64,000 bases of DNA, from NCBI RefSeq assembly GCF_032818155.1, contig NZ_CP102590.1, positions 1,364,001-1,428,000 of the forward strand. Reading direction: 5' to 3'. The stretch's first letter is position 1. Each line of letters begins with the position of its first letter. Source of the stretch: Niallia taxi. GTDB taxonomy: Bacteria > Bacillota > Bacilli > Bacillales > Cytobacillaceae. The translations under genes and the position numbers were made by a program. Shown piece by piece: positions 42,208-50,695 of this stretch. Under the pieces are notes generated by a model, which was given only the letters and a program-made list of their open reading frames with translations, did not search any database and was not told the origin of the DNA.

Positions 42208-42477
42208 ATGATTGAAATGATTAGTAGTTTATTTGAAGGAATACTTTTAGCGATCCCATCAAGTGCTGATAAAAAAATCAACAAAAATTTCAAGTTGCTT
42301 CAAAAAGAAGTATGGTATAGGAAATTACTTTATCGTCATGGTACGTTAATACAAATGAATAATTCCTTACGACATTTTATAGGTCAATATGATATAAAAA
42401 GTATCTTAAATGACTCTGAAAAATTAAAAATATTTCAGGCTGATTTAAAAAAAATATTAGTAGATGAGAACCTGTAA
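42208..42477 (+). CDS. Small helical protein, unknown
   Basis: This protein of 89 residues, basic and mostly helical (QKEVWYRKLLYRHGTLIQMN), has an amphipathic N-terminus (MIEMISSLFEGILLAIPSSA). ATG 42208 follows AAGGACGG; the longer frame from 42157 lacks a site. No family recognised. It lies between a repeat copy and a dead DUF4181-like gene. Confidence 0.5.
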   Translation: MIEMISSLFEGILLAIPSSADKKINKNFKLLQKEVWYRKLLYRHGTLIQMNNSLRHFIGQYDIKSILNDSEKLKIFQADLKKILVDENL

Positions 42478-42598
42478 CAAAAGCATAAGCGATTCATTAT
42501 TAATATAGGTAAAGATAAAAGGAAACTTTTTTCTGAACAAATTTTATCGTTATAGCCATAATATTTTGTCGTTCACATTGTAAAAAGGGTGGATATGA

Positions 42599-42976
42599 GT
42601 GGGTACTTTATTGTTTAATATTTTACTAATTTTAGTAGCTTTATACGGTTTAAGTTTCTTATTAGAGAAGGGGATATATAAATTATTAGGTGTTGAAAAG
42701 AAAGAGGTTTCAGAAACCTCTGGTAAAAAGATAGATCAATGGGGTAGAAGAATTATCATGATTCTCTTTTTATCTACTATTCCAATCTACACATTTTATG
42801 CCTTAAAAGATACCACCTTTATAAAATGGTATTGGATCCTATATTTGACTGCATTATTAGGTTTTCAGTCTGTTATGGAATGAAAATATCTGAAGAATTC
42901 CAAGCAGTATCTTGCTACCCTGATTTTTTTAGTATTAGGTATCGTTTTTCTTTATAATGTTGAGTATTTTATATAA
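42599..42976 (+). pseudogene. DUF4181-like membrane protein with in-frame TGA
   Basis: From GTG 42599 (SD AAAGGGTGG) the frame encodes helices TLLFNILLILVALYGLSFLL and IIMILFLSTIPIYTFYAL, and then LTALLGFQSVME. At 42881-42883 a TGA interrupts it. The frame then goes on without shift (KYLKNSKQYLATLIFLVLGI) to TAA 42974-42976. Relatives have a Trp at this point, so one G-to-A change made the stop. The gene is otherwise intact and the truncation looks recent. Confidence 0.65.
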
Positions 42977-43113
42977 TTACTTGGTTGAACTTAATTCTCT
43001 GAAAAGAGCGCAAAATAGTATCCTAAAATTACCTGGTGCTTTCCTTTAACTAAAGTGAGAGCCTTTTTAACTTGATAAATGCACCAGCATCCAAAAAGGA
43101 TTAGTTAATTTAA

Positions 43114-43568
43114 TTATTTAAATGATTGGGAGTTTCCTTTTACTAAGGGAGCATAATCTGATAATACTTCTATTACTTCATCACGAGTAATATAAACATG
43201 ATGCTCTAAATTTGGATGTGTCGTGCTATTGAAAAGGGGATTTTGATTATCAAACCAATTAATGTACTCTGAGTTTTCCATTTTAAAAAATAGGCTTTTC
43301 CTTTTTGGTGTAAACCTGATTCATCAACCTCTAAATTATATAAGCCAAATCTTCCAATCTCTGTTGTATATCTAAAGGACCAAACATAATATTCCATAGG
43401 TCCGTTTAATTGGTTATAGACAATTTCAGTAATATTGTCGTCATAATCCTCCAGTATTATTTTGAAATAGTCATCATGTTTAATTAAACCCGTAAAGAGA
43501 ATATTAACTGGATGATCAGAATGGAGGTTTGTTTGAGGTTGCCAAATTTTTAGACTCTCAACGTGCAT
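43114..43568 (-). pseudogene. Frameshifted hypothetical protein
   Basis: The minus-strand frame from ATG 43568 (VESLKIWQPQTNLHSDHPVN) runs through a beta-rich core to GKAYFLK. A change at a run of six Ts/As near 43293 puts it out of frame, and it stops at 43206. In the neighbouring frame the expected rest follows (MENSEYINWFDNQNPLFNST ... DYAPLVKGNSQSFK) to 43114. The repaired product would be about 150 residues. Function unknown. A homopolymer sequencing error is possible. Confidence 0.6.
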
Positions 43569-43761
43569 ATGTTTCTCTCCCTTATGATTAGATTTTAAGT
43601 TTATTCGACGATTTACCGTTAATTGCTGAATAACTTAGTGTTGGCTGTGAAGTACTCGTTTACCTCCGCGGTTTATATAACTATTTTACCAATGTAATTG
43701 TTTATTCGTTAGTCCAGGTGAGCAATTATTGCTGCACCAAATATGAAAAAAGATTTCTAAA
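43569..43761. other. Intergenic, no gene seen
   Basis: Promoter side of the frameshifted minus-strand gene. No open frame or strong hairpin supported. Confidence 0.35.
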
Positions 43762-43795
43762 GTAGTGACACTTAAGCAACAGGGGCTATTGGTTA
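43762..43795 (+). repeat. Modular intergenic repeat, copy 26 (5' arm remnant)
   Basis: TAGTGACACTTAAGCAACAG is followed by GGGCTATTGG. It is the last recognisable copy before the tRNA cluster. Confidence 0.5.
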
Positions 43796-43882
43796 AATAT
43801 ATATCTTGGCTTAATATCTATGCTAATTTTAGTCCTAATAATTTTTAAACTCACTTACTTTACAGGTGAAATGGTACACAAT

Positions 43883-43923
43883 AAAAAGTCGCTTTCTCGT
43901 AAATAAAGGAAAGCGACTTTTTT
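43883..43923. terminator. Hairpin terminator
   Basis: AAAAAGTCGCTTTC pairs with GAAAGCGACTTTTT. It lies upstream of padR and would isolate it from earlier transcription. Confidence 0.75.
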
Positions 43924-44055
43924 ATTGGTTTGGCTCAAAAAGCTTATTACTGTGTATTTTTTACAAATTTTGAGAATGTTATTGACTATTCAGTTGAACT
44001 GTATTAAAATCTTATTAAGTTGAACTATATAGCTGAACTGAATAGAGGTTGAGAT

Positions 44056-44373
44056 ATGAAACATAAATTATTACCGTTGTCTGAAACCATGCATTATATT
44101 TTATTAGCTCTTCGTGAGCCGCTCCATGGCTATGCAGTCATGCAGAAGATTGAAACACTAAGCAAAGGTACTGTTATTTTAGCTGCGGGTACATTGTATG
44201 GTGCACTTGAAAACTTGAATAAGCATGGGTGGATTGAACCGGTTGGAGAGTCGGGGCGTAGAAAAGTGTATATGATAACTGCGGAAGGAAGCGCAATTCT
44301 GCAAGTGGAACAAAATAGGTTATTGCATATTTTATCCTTGTATGAAGGAAGTGAATCGAGTGAAGAAATTTAA
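44056..44373 (+). CDS. PadR family transcriptional regulator
   Basis: This protein of 105 residues is almost only the PadR winged helix: MHYILLALREPLHGYAVMQK, AAGTLYGALENLNKHGWIEP and GRRKVYMITAEG. The 70 bases before it carry TTGACT and several copies of AGTTGAAC/GCTGAACT, with ATTCAGTT and AACTGAAT inverted at the ends, a likely autoregulatory operator. It overlaps a DUF2812 gene, a standard pairing in Bacillota in which the regulator controls its membrane partner. Confidence 0.92.
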   Translation: MKHKLLPLSETMHYILLALREPLHGYAVMQKIETLSKGTVILAAGTLYGALENLNKHGWIEPVGESGRRKVYMITAEGSAILQVEQNRLLHILSLYEGSESSEEI

Positions 44374-44926
44374 GGTCTTTTTTGATATGGAAAAAGAGGA
44401 GCAATGGCTGAACAGGCAATTACAAAAAGGCTATCGATGTACAAATATTAGTGGGTTAGGAATATACACTTTCGAAAAAACCGACAAGAGATATGTAATG
44501 AGATTGGACTATCAGGATTATTTATCGAAGAAAAAGTTTAAAGAATACAGAGGGATCTATGAAGACTTCGGTTGGAGCTATATAAATGGCTCATGGCTTG
44601 GTGGGATTAAATATTGGCAAAAAGAAGCGGATGAACAAAAGGAAATCTTTTCAGATCGCCAATCAATGAGAAATTATTATAAACGGGTGATGGGTTATTC
44701 ATCTGGTTTAGGTTTAATGTTATTGTTTATGTCTTTTATGCTTTACAAAGATTCCGGTTTATATTTAACCGAAGGTCTTTGGAGTATGAATGGGGCATTA
44801 TTTTGGAAAGCGTTTTTGTTTGAAACTCCATTTGCCCTTTTGAGGTCGATTCCTGCCCTAATGGCTGTGCTCTTTGTTAGCAGTTATTTTAAGGCTTATC
44901 GAAAGTATTCCATGTTAAAAGAATAG
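44360..44926 (+). CDS. DUF2812 membrane protein
   Basis: This protein of 188 residues has the DUF2812 N-terminal domain (FKVFFDMEKEEQWLNRQLQK) containing the LDYQDYL and YEDFGWSYINGSW signatures. Two membrane helices (YSSGLGLMLLFMSFML and ALMAVLFVSSYF) follow. It starts at GTG 44360, inside the end of padR, eight bases after AAGGAAG. PadR-DUF2812 pairs are common but their role is unsettled; links to antimicrobial-peptide response have been proposed for relatives. Confidence 0.88.
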   Translation: MKKFKVFFDMEKEEQWLNRQLQKGYRCTNISGLGIYTFEKTDKRYVMRLDYQDYLSKKKFKEYRGIYEDFGWSYINGSWLGGIKYWQKEADEQKEIFSDRQSMRNYYKRVMGYSSGLGLMLLFMSFMLYKDSGLYLTEGLWSMNGALFWKAFLFETPFALLRSIPALMAVLFVSSYFKAYRKYSMLKE

Positions 44927-44948
44927 CTATAATATATCTAACAGTGTC

Positions 44949-44978
44949 GGCGCTTTTTTATAAGAAAGCGTCTTTTTT
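44949..44978 (+). terminator. Terminator after DUF2812 gene
   Basis: GGCGCTTT pairs with GAAAGCGTC, followed by six T. Confidence 0.7.
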
Positions 44979-45128
44979 GATTGGGTAGTACATGTAAGGA
45001 ATTGAGAAGTAACGTAATTTTACTTTTGAAACAGTGGCAAATTCCTGCTGAAATGCCTAATCCTTATGGTGTTTGAGGCATTCTGATAAACTTTTTTTTA
45101 AAAAACAAATAAAATATGAAAATAGTTG

Positions 45129-45158
45129 TTGACGAAATTAGTGTAATTTATATATAAT
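45129..45158 (+). promoter_or_regulatory. Promoter of the tRNA cluster
   Basis: TTGACG (45129-45134), an 18-base spacer and TATAAT (45153-45158) lie 64 bp before the first tRNA. This suggests that the cluster has its own promoter and is not a tail of an rrn operon in this window. Confidence 0.8.
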
Positions 45159-45222
45159 AAATCTTGTCGCTAAAACAGGTAAATAAATAACTGCAAAGCT
45201 ACTACAGCATTAATTACATAAA

Positions 45223-45297
45223 GGCCCATTGGTCAAGCGGTTAAGACACCGCCCTTTCACGGCGGTAACACGGGTTCGAATCCCGTATGGGTCACCA
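45223..45297 (+). tRNA. tRNA-Glu (TTC)
   Basis: Cloverleaf with acceptor GGCCCAT/ATGGGTC, anticodon TTC in CCTTTCACG, T loop GGTTCGAAT and encoded CCA. Confidence 0.97.
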
Positions 45298-45303
45298 ATA
45301 TAT

Positions 45304-45379
45304 GGAGGATTAGCTCAGCTGGGAGAGCATCTGCCTTACAAGCAGAGGGTCGGCGGTTCGATCCCGTCATCCTCCACCA
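45304..45379 (+). tRNA. tRNA-Val (TAC)
   Basis: Acceptor GGAGGAT/ATCCTCC, anticodon TAC in CTTACAAG, encoded CCA. Confidence 0.97.
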
Positions 45380-45384
45380 TATAC

Positions 45385-45460
<76 letters not shown>

Positions 45461-45477
45461 TCTTTTTAAAATGAGAT

Positions 45478-45553
45478 GAGTCATTAGCTCAGTTGGTAGA
45501 GCATCTGACTTTTAATCAGAGGGTCGCAGGTTCGAATCCTGCATGACTCACCA
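45478..45553 (+). tRNA. tRNA-Lys (TTT)
   Basis: Acceptor GAGTCAT/ATGACTC, anticodon TTT in CTTTTAAT, encoded CCA. Confidence 0.97.
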
Positions 45554-45569
45554 TTTAATTTAATAGCGA

Positions 45570-45644
45570 GCGGAAGTAGTTCAGTGGTAGAACATCACCT
45601 TGCCAAGGTGGGGGTCGCGGGTTCGAACCCCGTCTTCCGCTCCA
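45570..45644 (+). tRNA. tRNA-Gly (GCC)
   Basis: Acceptor GCGGAAG/CTTCCGC, anticodon GCC in CTTGCCAAG, encoded CCA. Confidence 0.97.
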
Positions 45645-45658
45645 AATATGAAAACAAT

Positions 45659-45747
45659 GCCGGGGTGGCGGAACTGGCAGACGCACAGGACTTAAAATCC
45701 TGCGGTAGGTGACTACCGTACCGGTTCGATTCCGGTCCTCGGCACCA
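45659..45747 (+). tRNA. tRNA-Leu (TAA)
   Basis: Class II tRNA with a long variable arm (GCGGTAGGTGACTACCGT), anticodon TAA in CTTAAAAT, encoded CCA. Confidence 0.97.
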
Positions 45748-45768
45748 TTGTTTTTTCAAAAATATTTT

Positions 45769-45845
<77 letters not shown>

Positions 45846-45853
45846 TATATAAA

Positions 45854-45930
45854 CGGGAAGTAGCTCAGCTTGGTAGAGCACTTGGTTTGGGACCAAGGGG
45901 TCGCAGGTTCGAATCCTGTCTTCCCGACCA
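45854..45930 (+). tRNA. tRNA-Pro (TGG)
   Basis: Acceptor CGGGAAG/CTTCCCG, anticodon TGG in TTTGGGAC, encoded CCA. Confidence 0.97.
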
Positions 45931-45951
45931 TGAATGCTTTTTTTGAAAATT

Positions 45952-46027
45952 GGGGCCTTAGCTCAGCTGGGAGAGCGCCTGCCTTGCACGCAGGAGGTCA
46001 GCGGTTCGATCCCGCTAGGCTCCACCA
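45952..46027 (+). tRNA. tRNA-Ala (TGC)
   Basis: Acceptor GGGGCCT/AGGCTCC (one G-U pair), anticodon TGC in CTTGCACG, encoded CCA. Confidence 0.97.
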
Positions 46028-46031
46028 ATAT

Positions 46032-46124
46032 GGAGGGATACCCAAGTCCGGCTGAAGGGATCGGTCTTGAAAACCGACAGGCGGGTCAAACCGCGCAGGG
46101 GTTCGAATCCCCTTTCCTCCTCCA
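46032..46124 (+). tRNA. tRNA-Ser (TGA)
   Basis: Class II tRNA with a long variable arm, acceptor GGAGGGA/TTCCTCC, anticodon TGA in CTTGAAAA, encoded CCA. Confidence 0.97.
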
Positions 46125-46149
46125 TTAAACTTAATATGAATATTATTAT

Positions 46150-46223
<74 letters not shown>

Positions 46224-46226
46224 TCT

Positions 46227-46303
46227 GGTCCGGTAGTTCAGCTGGTTAGAATGCCTGCCTGTCACGCAGGAGGTCGCGGGTTCGAGTCCCGTCCGGACCG
46301 CCA
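46227..46303 (+). tRNA. tRNA-Asp (GTC)
   Basis: Acceptor GGTCCGG/CCGGACC, anticodon GTC in CTGTCACG, encoded CCA. Confidence 0.97.
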
Positions 46304-46311
46304 TTTATTAT

Positions 46312-46385
46312 AGGAGTATAGTTTAAAGGTAGAACAGAGGTCTCCAAAACCTCCGGTGTGGGTTCAATTCCTACTACTCCTGCCA
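46312..46385 (+). tRNA. tRNA-Trp (CCA)
   Basis: Acceptor AGGAGTA/TACTCCT, anticodon CCA in CTCCAAAA, encoded CCA end. Confidence 0.96.
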
Positions 46386-46402
46386 ATAATATAATTCTTA
46401 AT

Positions 46403-46476
46403 GCGGGTGTAGTTTAATGGTAAAACCTCAGCCTTCCAAGCTGATGTCGTGAGTTCGATTCTCATCACCCGCTCCA
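46403..46476 (+). tRNA. tRNA-Gly (TCC)
   Basis: Acceptor GCGGGTG/CACCCGC, anticodon TCC in CTTCCAAG, encoded CCA. Confidence 0.97.
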
Positions 46477-46485
46477 AAATAATAT

Positions 46486-46559
<74 letters not shown>

Positions 46560-46584
46560 TCCTTTATAATACATACTTTTTTGT

Positions 46585-46659
46585 TCCGCAGTAGCTCAGT
46601 GGTAGAGCAATCGGCTGTTAACCGATCGGTCGTAGGTTCGAGTCCTACCTGCGGAGCCA
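46585..46659 (+). tRNA. tRNA-Asn (GTT)
   Basis: Acceptor TCCGCAG/CTGCGGA, anticodon GTT in CTGTTAAC, encoded CCA. Last gene of the cluster. Confidence 0.97.
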
Positions 46660-46674
46660 TTTTTTATTCTATTT

Positions 46675-46702
46675 AAAATACTGAATATTCAGTATTTTTT
46701 TG
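46675..46702 (+). terminator. Terminator of the tRNA cluster
   Basis: AATACTGAA pairs with TTCAGTATT and is followed by a T run. Confidence 0.8.
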
Positions 46703-47083
46703 ATAAGCATCTTTAATTTTAAGAGGTCTATCAGTAATGAAACATTCAGATTTAGTGCTGAGTTAGCATAGGTTAGTTTCATTTTTATTTAATGTATCCT
46801 TATGTCTCCATTAAATAATCCATCTCCTTCATTCATACCTTCCCATCTGCCTACATCCAGAATATTGATTTATCACTAGCTATCCACATGAAAAGAAGAA
46901 ATTAGATTGATAGTATTTCAATTCCTAATAGTTATAGTAAGCTTAATGCAGCGGCTGTATTTCACACGTTTCTGTAAAGAAGGATAATCGACAAAAAAAG
47001 GTAACTTAAGCAAAAGTAGTTCATATCTTGAGAAGAGGCTCAGCTGATCGACATAATTAGAAATATCACGAAGGAGTAAAGTA
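46703..47083. other. Intergenic region before the GH18 gene, no gene seen
   Basis: No supported open frame. AAGGAG at about 47070 is the ribosome binding site of the next gene. Confidence 0.4.
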
Positions 47084-48115
47084 TTGAAAAAATTTATTAT
47101 AGTAATATTATTTTCTCTGTGTGTTTTAATTGGAATAACCTTTGTCAGTAAAGATTCTAAAGCGGATAAGCCAATGATACTTGGCTATACATTAGGGAGC
47201 AGTAATTCGGATAAATCATTAACTTCCTTTAACGAGTATTTTAATACAATAGCTACAGATACATTTTCCTTTGACAAAAATGGGAATCTTATTGGGGAAG
47301 CGCCGAAAGAACAGCTTTCATATGCTAAGAAGAAAAAGATAAACACATATGCGGTTATTTCCAACTTTGGGGAACAAGATTTTGATGCCGACTTGGCACA
47401 TCAAGTAATGACAGACAAATTAGTTAAAAACAGCTTTATTAAACAAGTAGCCAAGGTGGCAGAAGACAATGGCTATTCAGGGGTTAATATAGATTTAGAG
47501 GCAGTTTATCCAGAAGATCGCTTAAATTTATCAAGCTTAATAAAGGACATATCTGCTGTTTTGCATAAAAAACAACTAAAATTAATGGTATCTGTACCTG
47601 CAAAAACTAATGATGATAAAGACAATGCATGGACTTGGCCGTATGATTACAAAAAAATCGGTAACTATGCTGATTATATTCAGGTTATGACCTACGATGA
47701 ACATGGTTCATGGGGAAACCCTGGGTCTTTAGTTAGTATGAAGTGGCTTGAGAATACATTGTCCTATACCACTAACAATATAAAAGCAGGCAAGGTGATA
47801 ATGGGGATTCCAGCTTATGGTTATGACTGGAATTTGACAGATGCTAACAGGAATAGAATGGTGCAGTGGGACGAAATACAGGAGTTAACAAAGAATAATA
47901 AAATAAAGCCAACCTATAATAAAAAGACAGACTCCGTAATGTTTAATTATTTGGATAAAAACAAGCAAGAACATGTTGTTTGGTATGAAAATGAGACAAC
48001 AATCGAGAAGAAATCAAAACTTGTAAAAAAGTATAAACTCGGTGGTGTCAGTGTTTATGCACTCGGCAATGAGACTCAAGCCTTTTGGGGTGCAATTAAG
48101 AACGGTGTTAAATAA
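47084..48115 (+). CDS. Secreted GH18 family glycosidase (spore-cortex/chitinase-like)
   Basis: This protein of 343 residues starts at TTG 47084, eight bases after AAGGAG. The N-terminus is a signal peptide or anchor (FIIVILFSLCVLIGITFVS). The GH18 barrel follows, with the catalytic strand GVNIDLEAVYPED (final Glu is the acid), YIQVMTYDEHGSWGNPG and a late GGVSVYALGNE. No LysM repeats are present, unlike YaaH or YdhD. GH18 enzymes cut N-acetylglucosamine polymers; here cell wall or spore cortex is most likely. Confidence 0.87.
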   Translation: MKKFIIVILFSLCVLIGITFVSKDSKADKPMILGYTLGSSNSDKSLTSFNEYFNTIATDTFSFDKNGNLIGEAPKEQLSYAKKKKINTYAVISNFGEQDFDADLAHQVMTDKLVKNSFIKQVAKVAEDNGYSGVNIDLEAVYPEDRLNLSSLIKDISAVLHKKQLKLMVSVPAKTNDDKDNAWTWPYDYKKIGNYADYIQVMTYDEHGSWGNPGSLVSMKWLENTLSYTTNNIKAGKVIMGIPAYGYDWNLTDANRNRMVQWDEIQELTKNNKIKPTYNKKTDSVMFNYLDKNKQEHVVWYENETTIEKKSKLVKKYKLGGVSVYALGNETQAFWGAIKNGVK

Positions 48116-48153
48116 GTGATCGGCAAGGTGGAAAAATAGTTTGGTACTATAGC

Positions 48154-48191
48154 AAAAAAATGCTTTCCATTAATTTTGGAGAGCATTTTTT
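48154..48191. terminator. Bidirectional terminator between GH18 and pdxR
   Basis: AAAAAAATGCTTTCC pairs with GGAGAGCATTTTTT. Confidence 0.8.
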
Positions 48192-48233
48192 ATTTGTGTG
48201 AAAAATGAGTTAGCAGGTAAAAAAATTTGCTGC

Positions 48234-49655
48234 TTAAAACCATGCTTTTGCAAGCAGCTTAACTCCCTCTTGAATCCTTTTTTCATCAAGTCCAGCGAAT
48301 CCTAACAAAACCTGAGGATATTTATGAGCTGGTCTTTGTTCATAGAAGGTGCTAACGGGATACACTAAAACGCCATTTTGTTTAGCTGCTTCGATGAGCT
48401 CTTGTTCTGACATGTCATTTCGTGGCTCAAGGACTATGTGTAATCCGGCGCCTAATCCCATGATTCTGACTTGATTATTCATGCTTGCTTTAATCGAGGT
48501 AATTAAGGCAGTATGTCTTTTTTTATAGACATTTCTTACTTTATTTAAATGCCTTGCCCATTGTTCGCTTTCCATGAAGAGCTTTAATGTATATTGATGC
48601 TGTCTTGATACAGTTTGCTTATAACCAATATATTTATCGTGGTATCTAGCTAACAAAGGTCTTGGTAGCACCATATAACTAAAGTCTAATGATGGAATCA
48701 ATGATTTAGCAAATGTCCCCATATAGATAACTTTTTCATATTGATCAAGACTTTGCAGAGCGGGAATCGGTTTTCCTTCATATCTGAATTCACTATCGTA
48801 ATCATCCTCAATAATATAGCCCTCCGTATCCTTTGCCCATTGAATTAATTCTAATCTTCTTTGGAGTGGCATAACAATTCCAAGGGGAAATTGATGGGCA
48901 GGTGTGACAAAAACAGCTCTTACCTCACTTGATGTTAATGCCTTTATATCGACTCCATAATTATCAAGAGGAATAGGTTGGACAGCTTTACCATATTCTT
49001 TTAATACAATGCGCACTCTATTGTATCCAGGGTCTTCAATTCCATAAGTGTATTCTTTGCCGATTATTTTACAAAGCATACTCATAAGGTATTGAGTGCC
49101 TGCACCGATAATAATTTGGTGTTCTGAACATTTAACACCTCTTGATTCAAAAAGGTATTTTGTTATTTGCTTGCGAAGATCAAGATCTCCTTGTGGGTCG
49201 CCATATAATAAAAGCTGTCCTTGCTCAGCAAAAATACTTTTCATCGTTAATTGACTCCATAATTTAAATGGAAAGTGCTTTAGGTCTATTTCGCCATATT
49301 TAAAATCATAAAAAATCTCAGATAATTGGTGTTCTGAATTTTTACAGCTATTATCCAGGATTTCTGCATTTATTGTATTCATGTTCTTGTCTAAATATAG
49401 CTCATGCTTAATATCTTCCACAAATAGACCTTTTCTTTCTTCACTTCTAATATAGCCTTCAGCTAGAAGCTGCTGATATGCGGCATTAACAGTGTTTCTA
49501 CTTAGACTTAAATGCTCTGCTAATTTCCGTTGAGAAGGTAATTTACTATGAGGAGGAATAGTATCTGATTGTATTTCATTTTTAAGATAACGATAGAGCT
49601 GCATATAAACAGGATCTTCTTTTTGGGAATCTAAAATGGGAGTTATTTCAAACAA
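48234..49655 (-). CDS. pdxR: MocR/GabR-type regulator of vitamin B6 synthesis (PdxR)
   Basis: This protein of 473 residues has an N-terminal GntR winged helix (PSQRKLAEHLSLSRNTVNAA) joined to an aminotransferase-like domain that binds PLP. The domain shows YGIEDPGYNRVRIVLKEYG, IEDDYDSEFRYEG and the PLP-lysine region YMGTFAKSLIPSLDF. It is divergent from pdxST, the pattern of PdxR, which senses PLP and controls pdxST. I place the start at TTG 49655 because GGAGGT lies seven bases before it, inside what would be codons 2-3 of the longer ATG 49670 frame. Confidence 0.88.
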   Translation of the reverse strand: MFEITPILDSQKEDPVYMQLYRYLKNEIQSDTIPPHSKLPSQRKLAEHLSLSRNTVNAAYQQLLAEGYIRSEERKGLFVEDIKHELYLDKNMNTINAEILDNSCKNSEHQLSEIFYDFKYGEIDLKHFPFKLWSQLTMKSIFAEQGQLLLYGDPQGDLDLRKQITKYLFESRGVKCSEHQIIIGAGTQYLMSMLCKIIGKEYTYGIEDPGYNRVRIVLKEYGKAVQPIPLDNYGVDIKALTSSEVRAVFVTPAHQFPLGIVMPLQRRLELIQWAKDTEGYIIEDDYDSEFRYEGKPIPALQSLDQYEKVIYMGTFAKSLIPSLDFSYMVLPRPLLARYHDKYIGYKQTVSRQHQYTLKLFMESEQWARHLNKVRNVYKKRHTALITSIKASMNNQVRIMGLGAGLHIVLEPRNDMSEQELIEAAKQNGVLVYPVSTFYEQRPAHKYPQVLLGFAGLDEKRIQEGVKLLAKAWF

Positions 49656-49806
49656 GTTTCTGACCTCCATTAAACTGGTACCTGAATAAATTTAAAATCT
49701 GGCTCTTTCAAAGGTTCCAGATATATAACTATAATTAGTTTACAATGCAAATTAGCAAAATAAAAGGTTTATAAGTACATATTTTTTAATAATTGGAGGC
49801 ATTAGG
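49656..49806. promoter_or_regulatory. Divergent pdxR-pdxS control region
   Basis: The 150-bp gap must hold both promoters and the PdxR sites. AAAGGTTCCAGATATATA and the AT-rich stretch AATTAGTTTACAATGC are visible, but I cannot define the direct repeats with confidence. Confidence 0.45.
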
Positions 49807-50688
49807 ATGAAAACTGGTACTGATAGAGTAAAACGCGGGATGGCTGAAATGCAAAAAGGCGGCGTTATTATGGACGTTATTAACGCAGAGCAAGCAAAAA
49901 TTGCTGAAGAAGCAGGCGCAGTAGCGGTAATGGCGCTTGAAAGAGTGCCTTCTGACATTCGTGCAGCAGGTGGAGTAGCGAGAATGGCAGACCCAACTAT
50001 TGTAGAAGAAGTAATGAGTGCAGTTACGATTCCTGTTATGGCGAAAGCACGTATTGGTCATATTGTGGAAGCAAGAGTGCTTGAAGCAATGGGTGTTGAT
50101 TATATCGATGAAAGTGAAGTTTTAACTCCTGCAGATGAAGAATATCATTTGAATAAAAATGAGTATACAGTTCCTTTTGTTTGTGGTTGTCGAGATTTAG
50201 GGGAAGCTGCAAGACGTATTGGAGAAGGAGCTTCTATGCTGCGTACGAAAGGAGAGCCGGGCACAGGTAATATTGTCGAGGCAGTCCGTCATATAAGAAA
50301 GGTAAATGCTCAAGTTCGTAAAGTGGTACATATGGATGAAGATGAACTAATGACAGAGGCGAAATTACTAGGCGCTTCATATGAGCTTTTATTAGAGATA
50401 AAAAAACTAGGACGCTTGCCAGTAGTAAACTTTGCAGCCGGCGGTGTAGCAACACCAGCAGATGCAGCATTAATGATGCAACTCGGAGCAGATGGAGTTT
50501 TTGTTGGTTCAGGTATTTTCAAATCTGATAATCCTTCTAAATTTGCAAGAGCAATTGTGGAAGCAACGACTCATTACCAAGACTATCAACTCATTGCTGA
50601 AATATCCAAGAATTTAGGAACTGCCATGAAAGGGATTGAAATCTCTAATTTAGATCCAGATCAACGCATGCAAGAACGCGGATGGTAA
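49807..50688 (+). CDS. pdxS: Pyridoxal 5'-phosphate synthase subunit PdxS
   Basis: This protein of 293 residues is one of the most conserved in bacteria: [20 protein letters not shown] at the start, [18 protein letters not shown], the MAKARIGH lysine that takes ribose-5-phosphate, and the [19 protein letters not shown] phosphate site. With PdxT it makes PLP directly from ribose-5-phosphate, glyceraldehyde-3-phosphate and glutamine. TTGGAGG precedes ATG 49807. pdxT starts eight bases after its stop. Confidence 0.97.
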   Translation: MKTGTDRVKRGMAEMQKGGVIMDVINAEQAKIAEEAGAVAVMALERVPSDIRAAGGVARMADPTIVEEVMSAVTIPVMAKARIGHIVEARVLEAMGVDYIDESEVLTPADEEYHLNKNEYTVPFVCGCRDLGEAARRIGEGASMLRTKGEPGTGNIVEAVRHIRKVNAQVRKVVHMDEDELMTEAKLLGASYELLLEIKKLGRLPVVNFAAGGVATPADAALMMQLGADGVFVGSGIFKSDNPSKFARAIVEATTHYQDYQLIAEISKNLGTAMKGIEISNLDPDQRMQERGW

Positions 50689-50695
50689 GTGAAAA

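Noticed and set aside
45020..45050. CAGTGGCAAATTCCTGCTGA as a 27th repeat copy
   Set aside because: It resembles GTGGCAGCATTCCTG, but the other modules are missing and spacing differs. Left out of the count.
49786..50061. Minus-strand frame rich in Cys and His
   Set aside because: It is antisense to the highly conserved pdxS gene and reflects its codon use.
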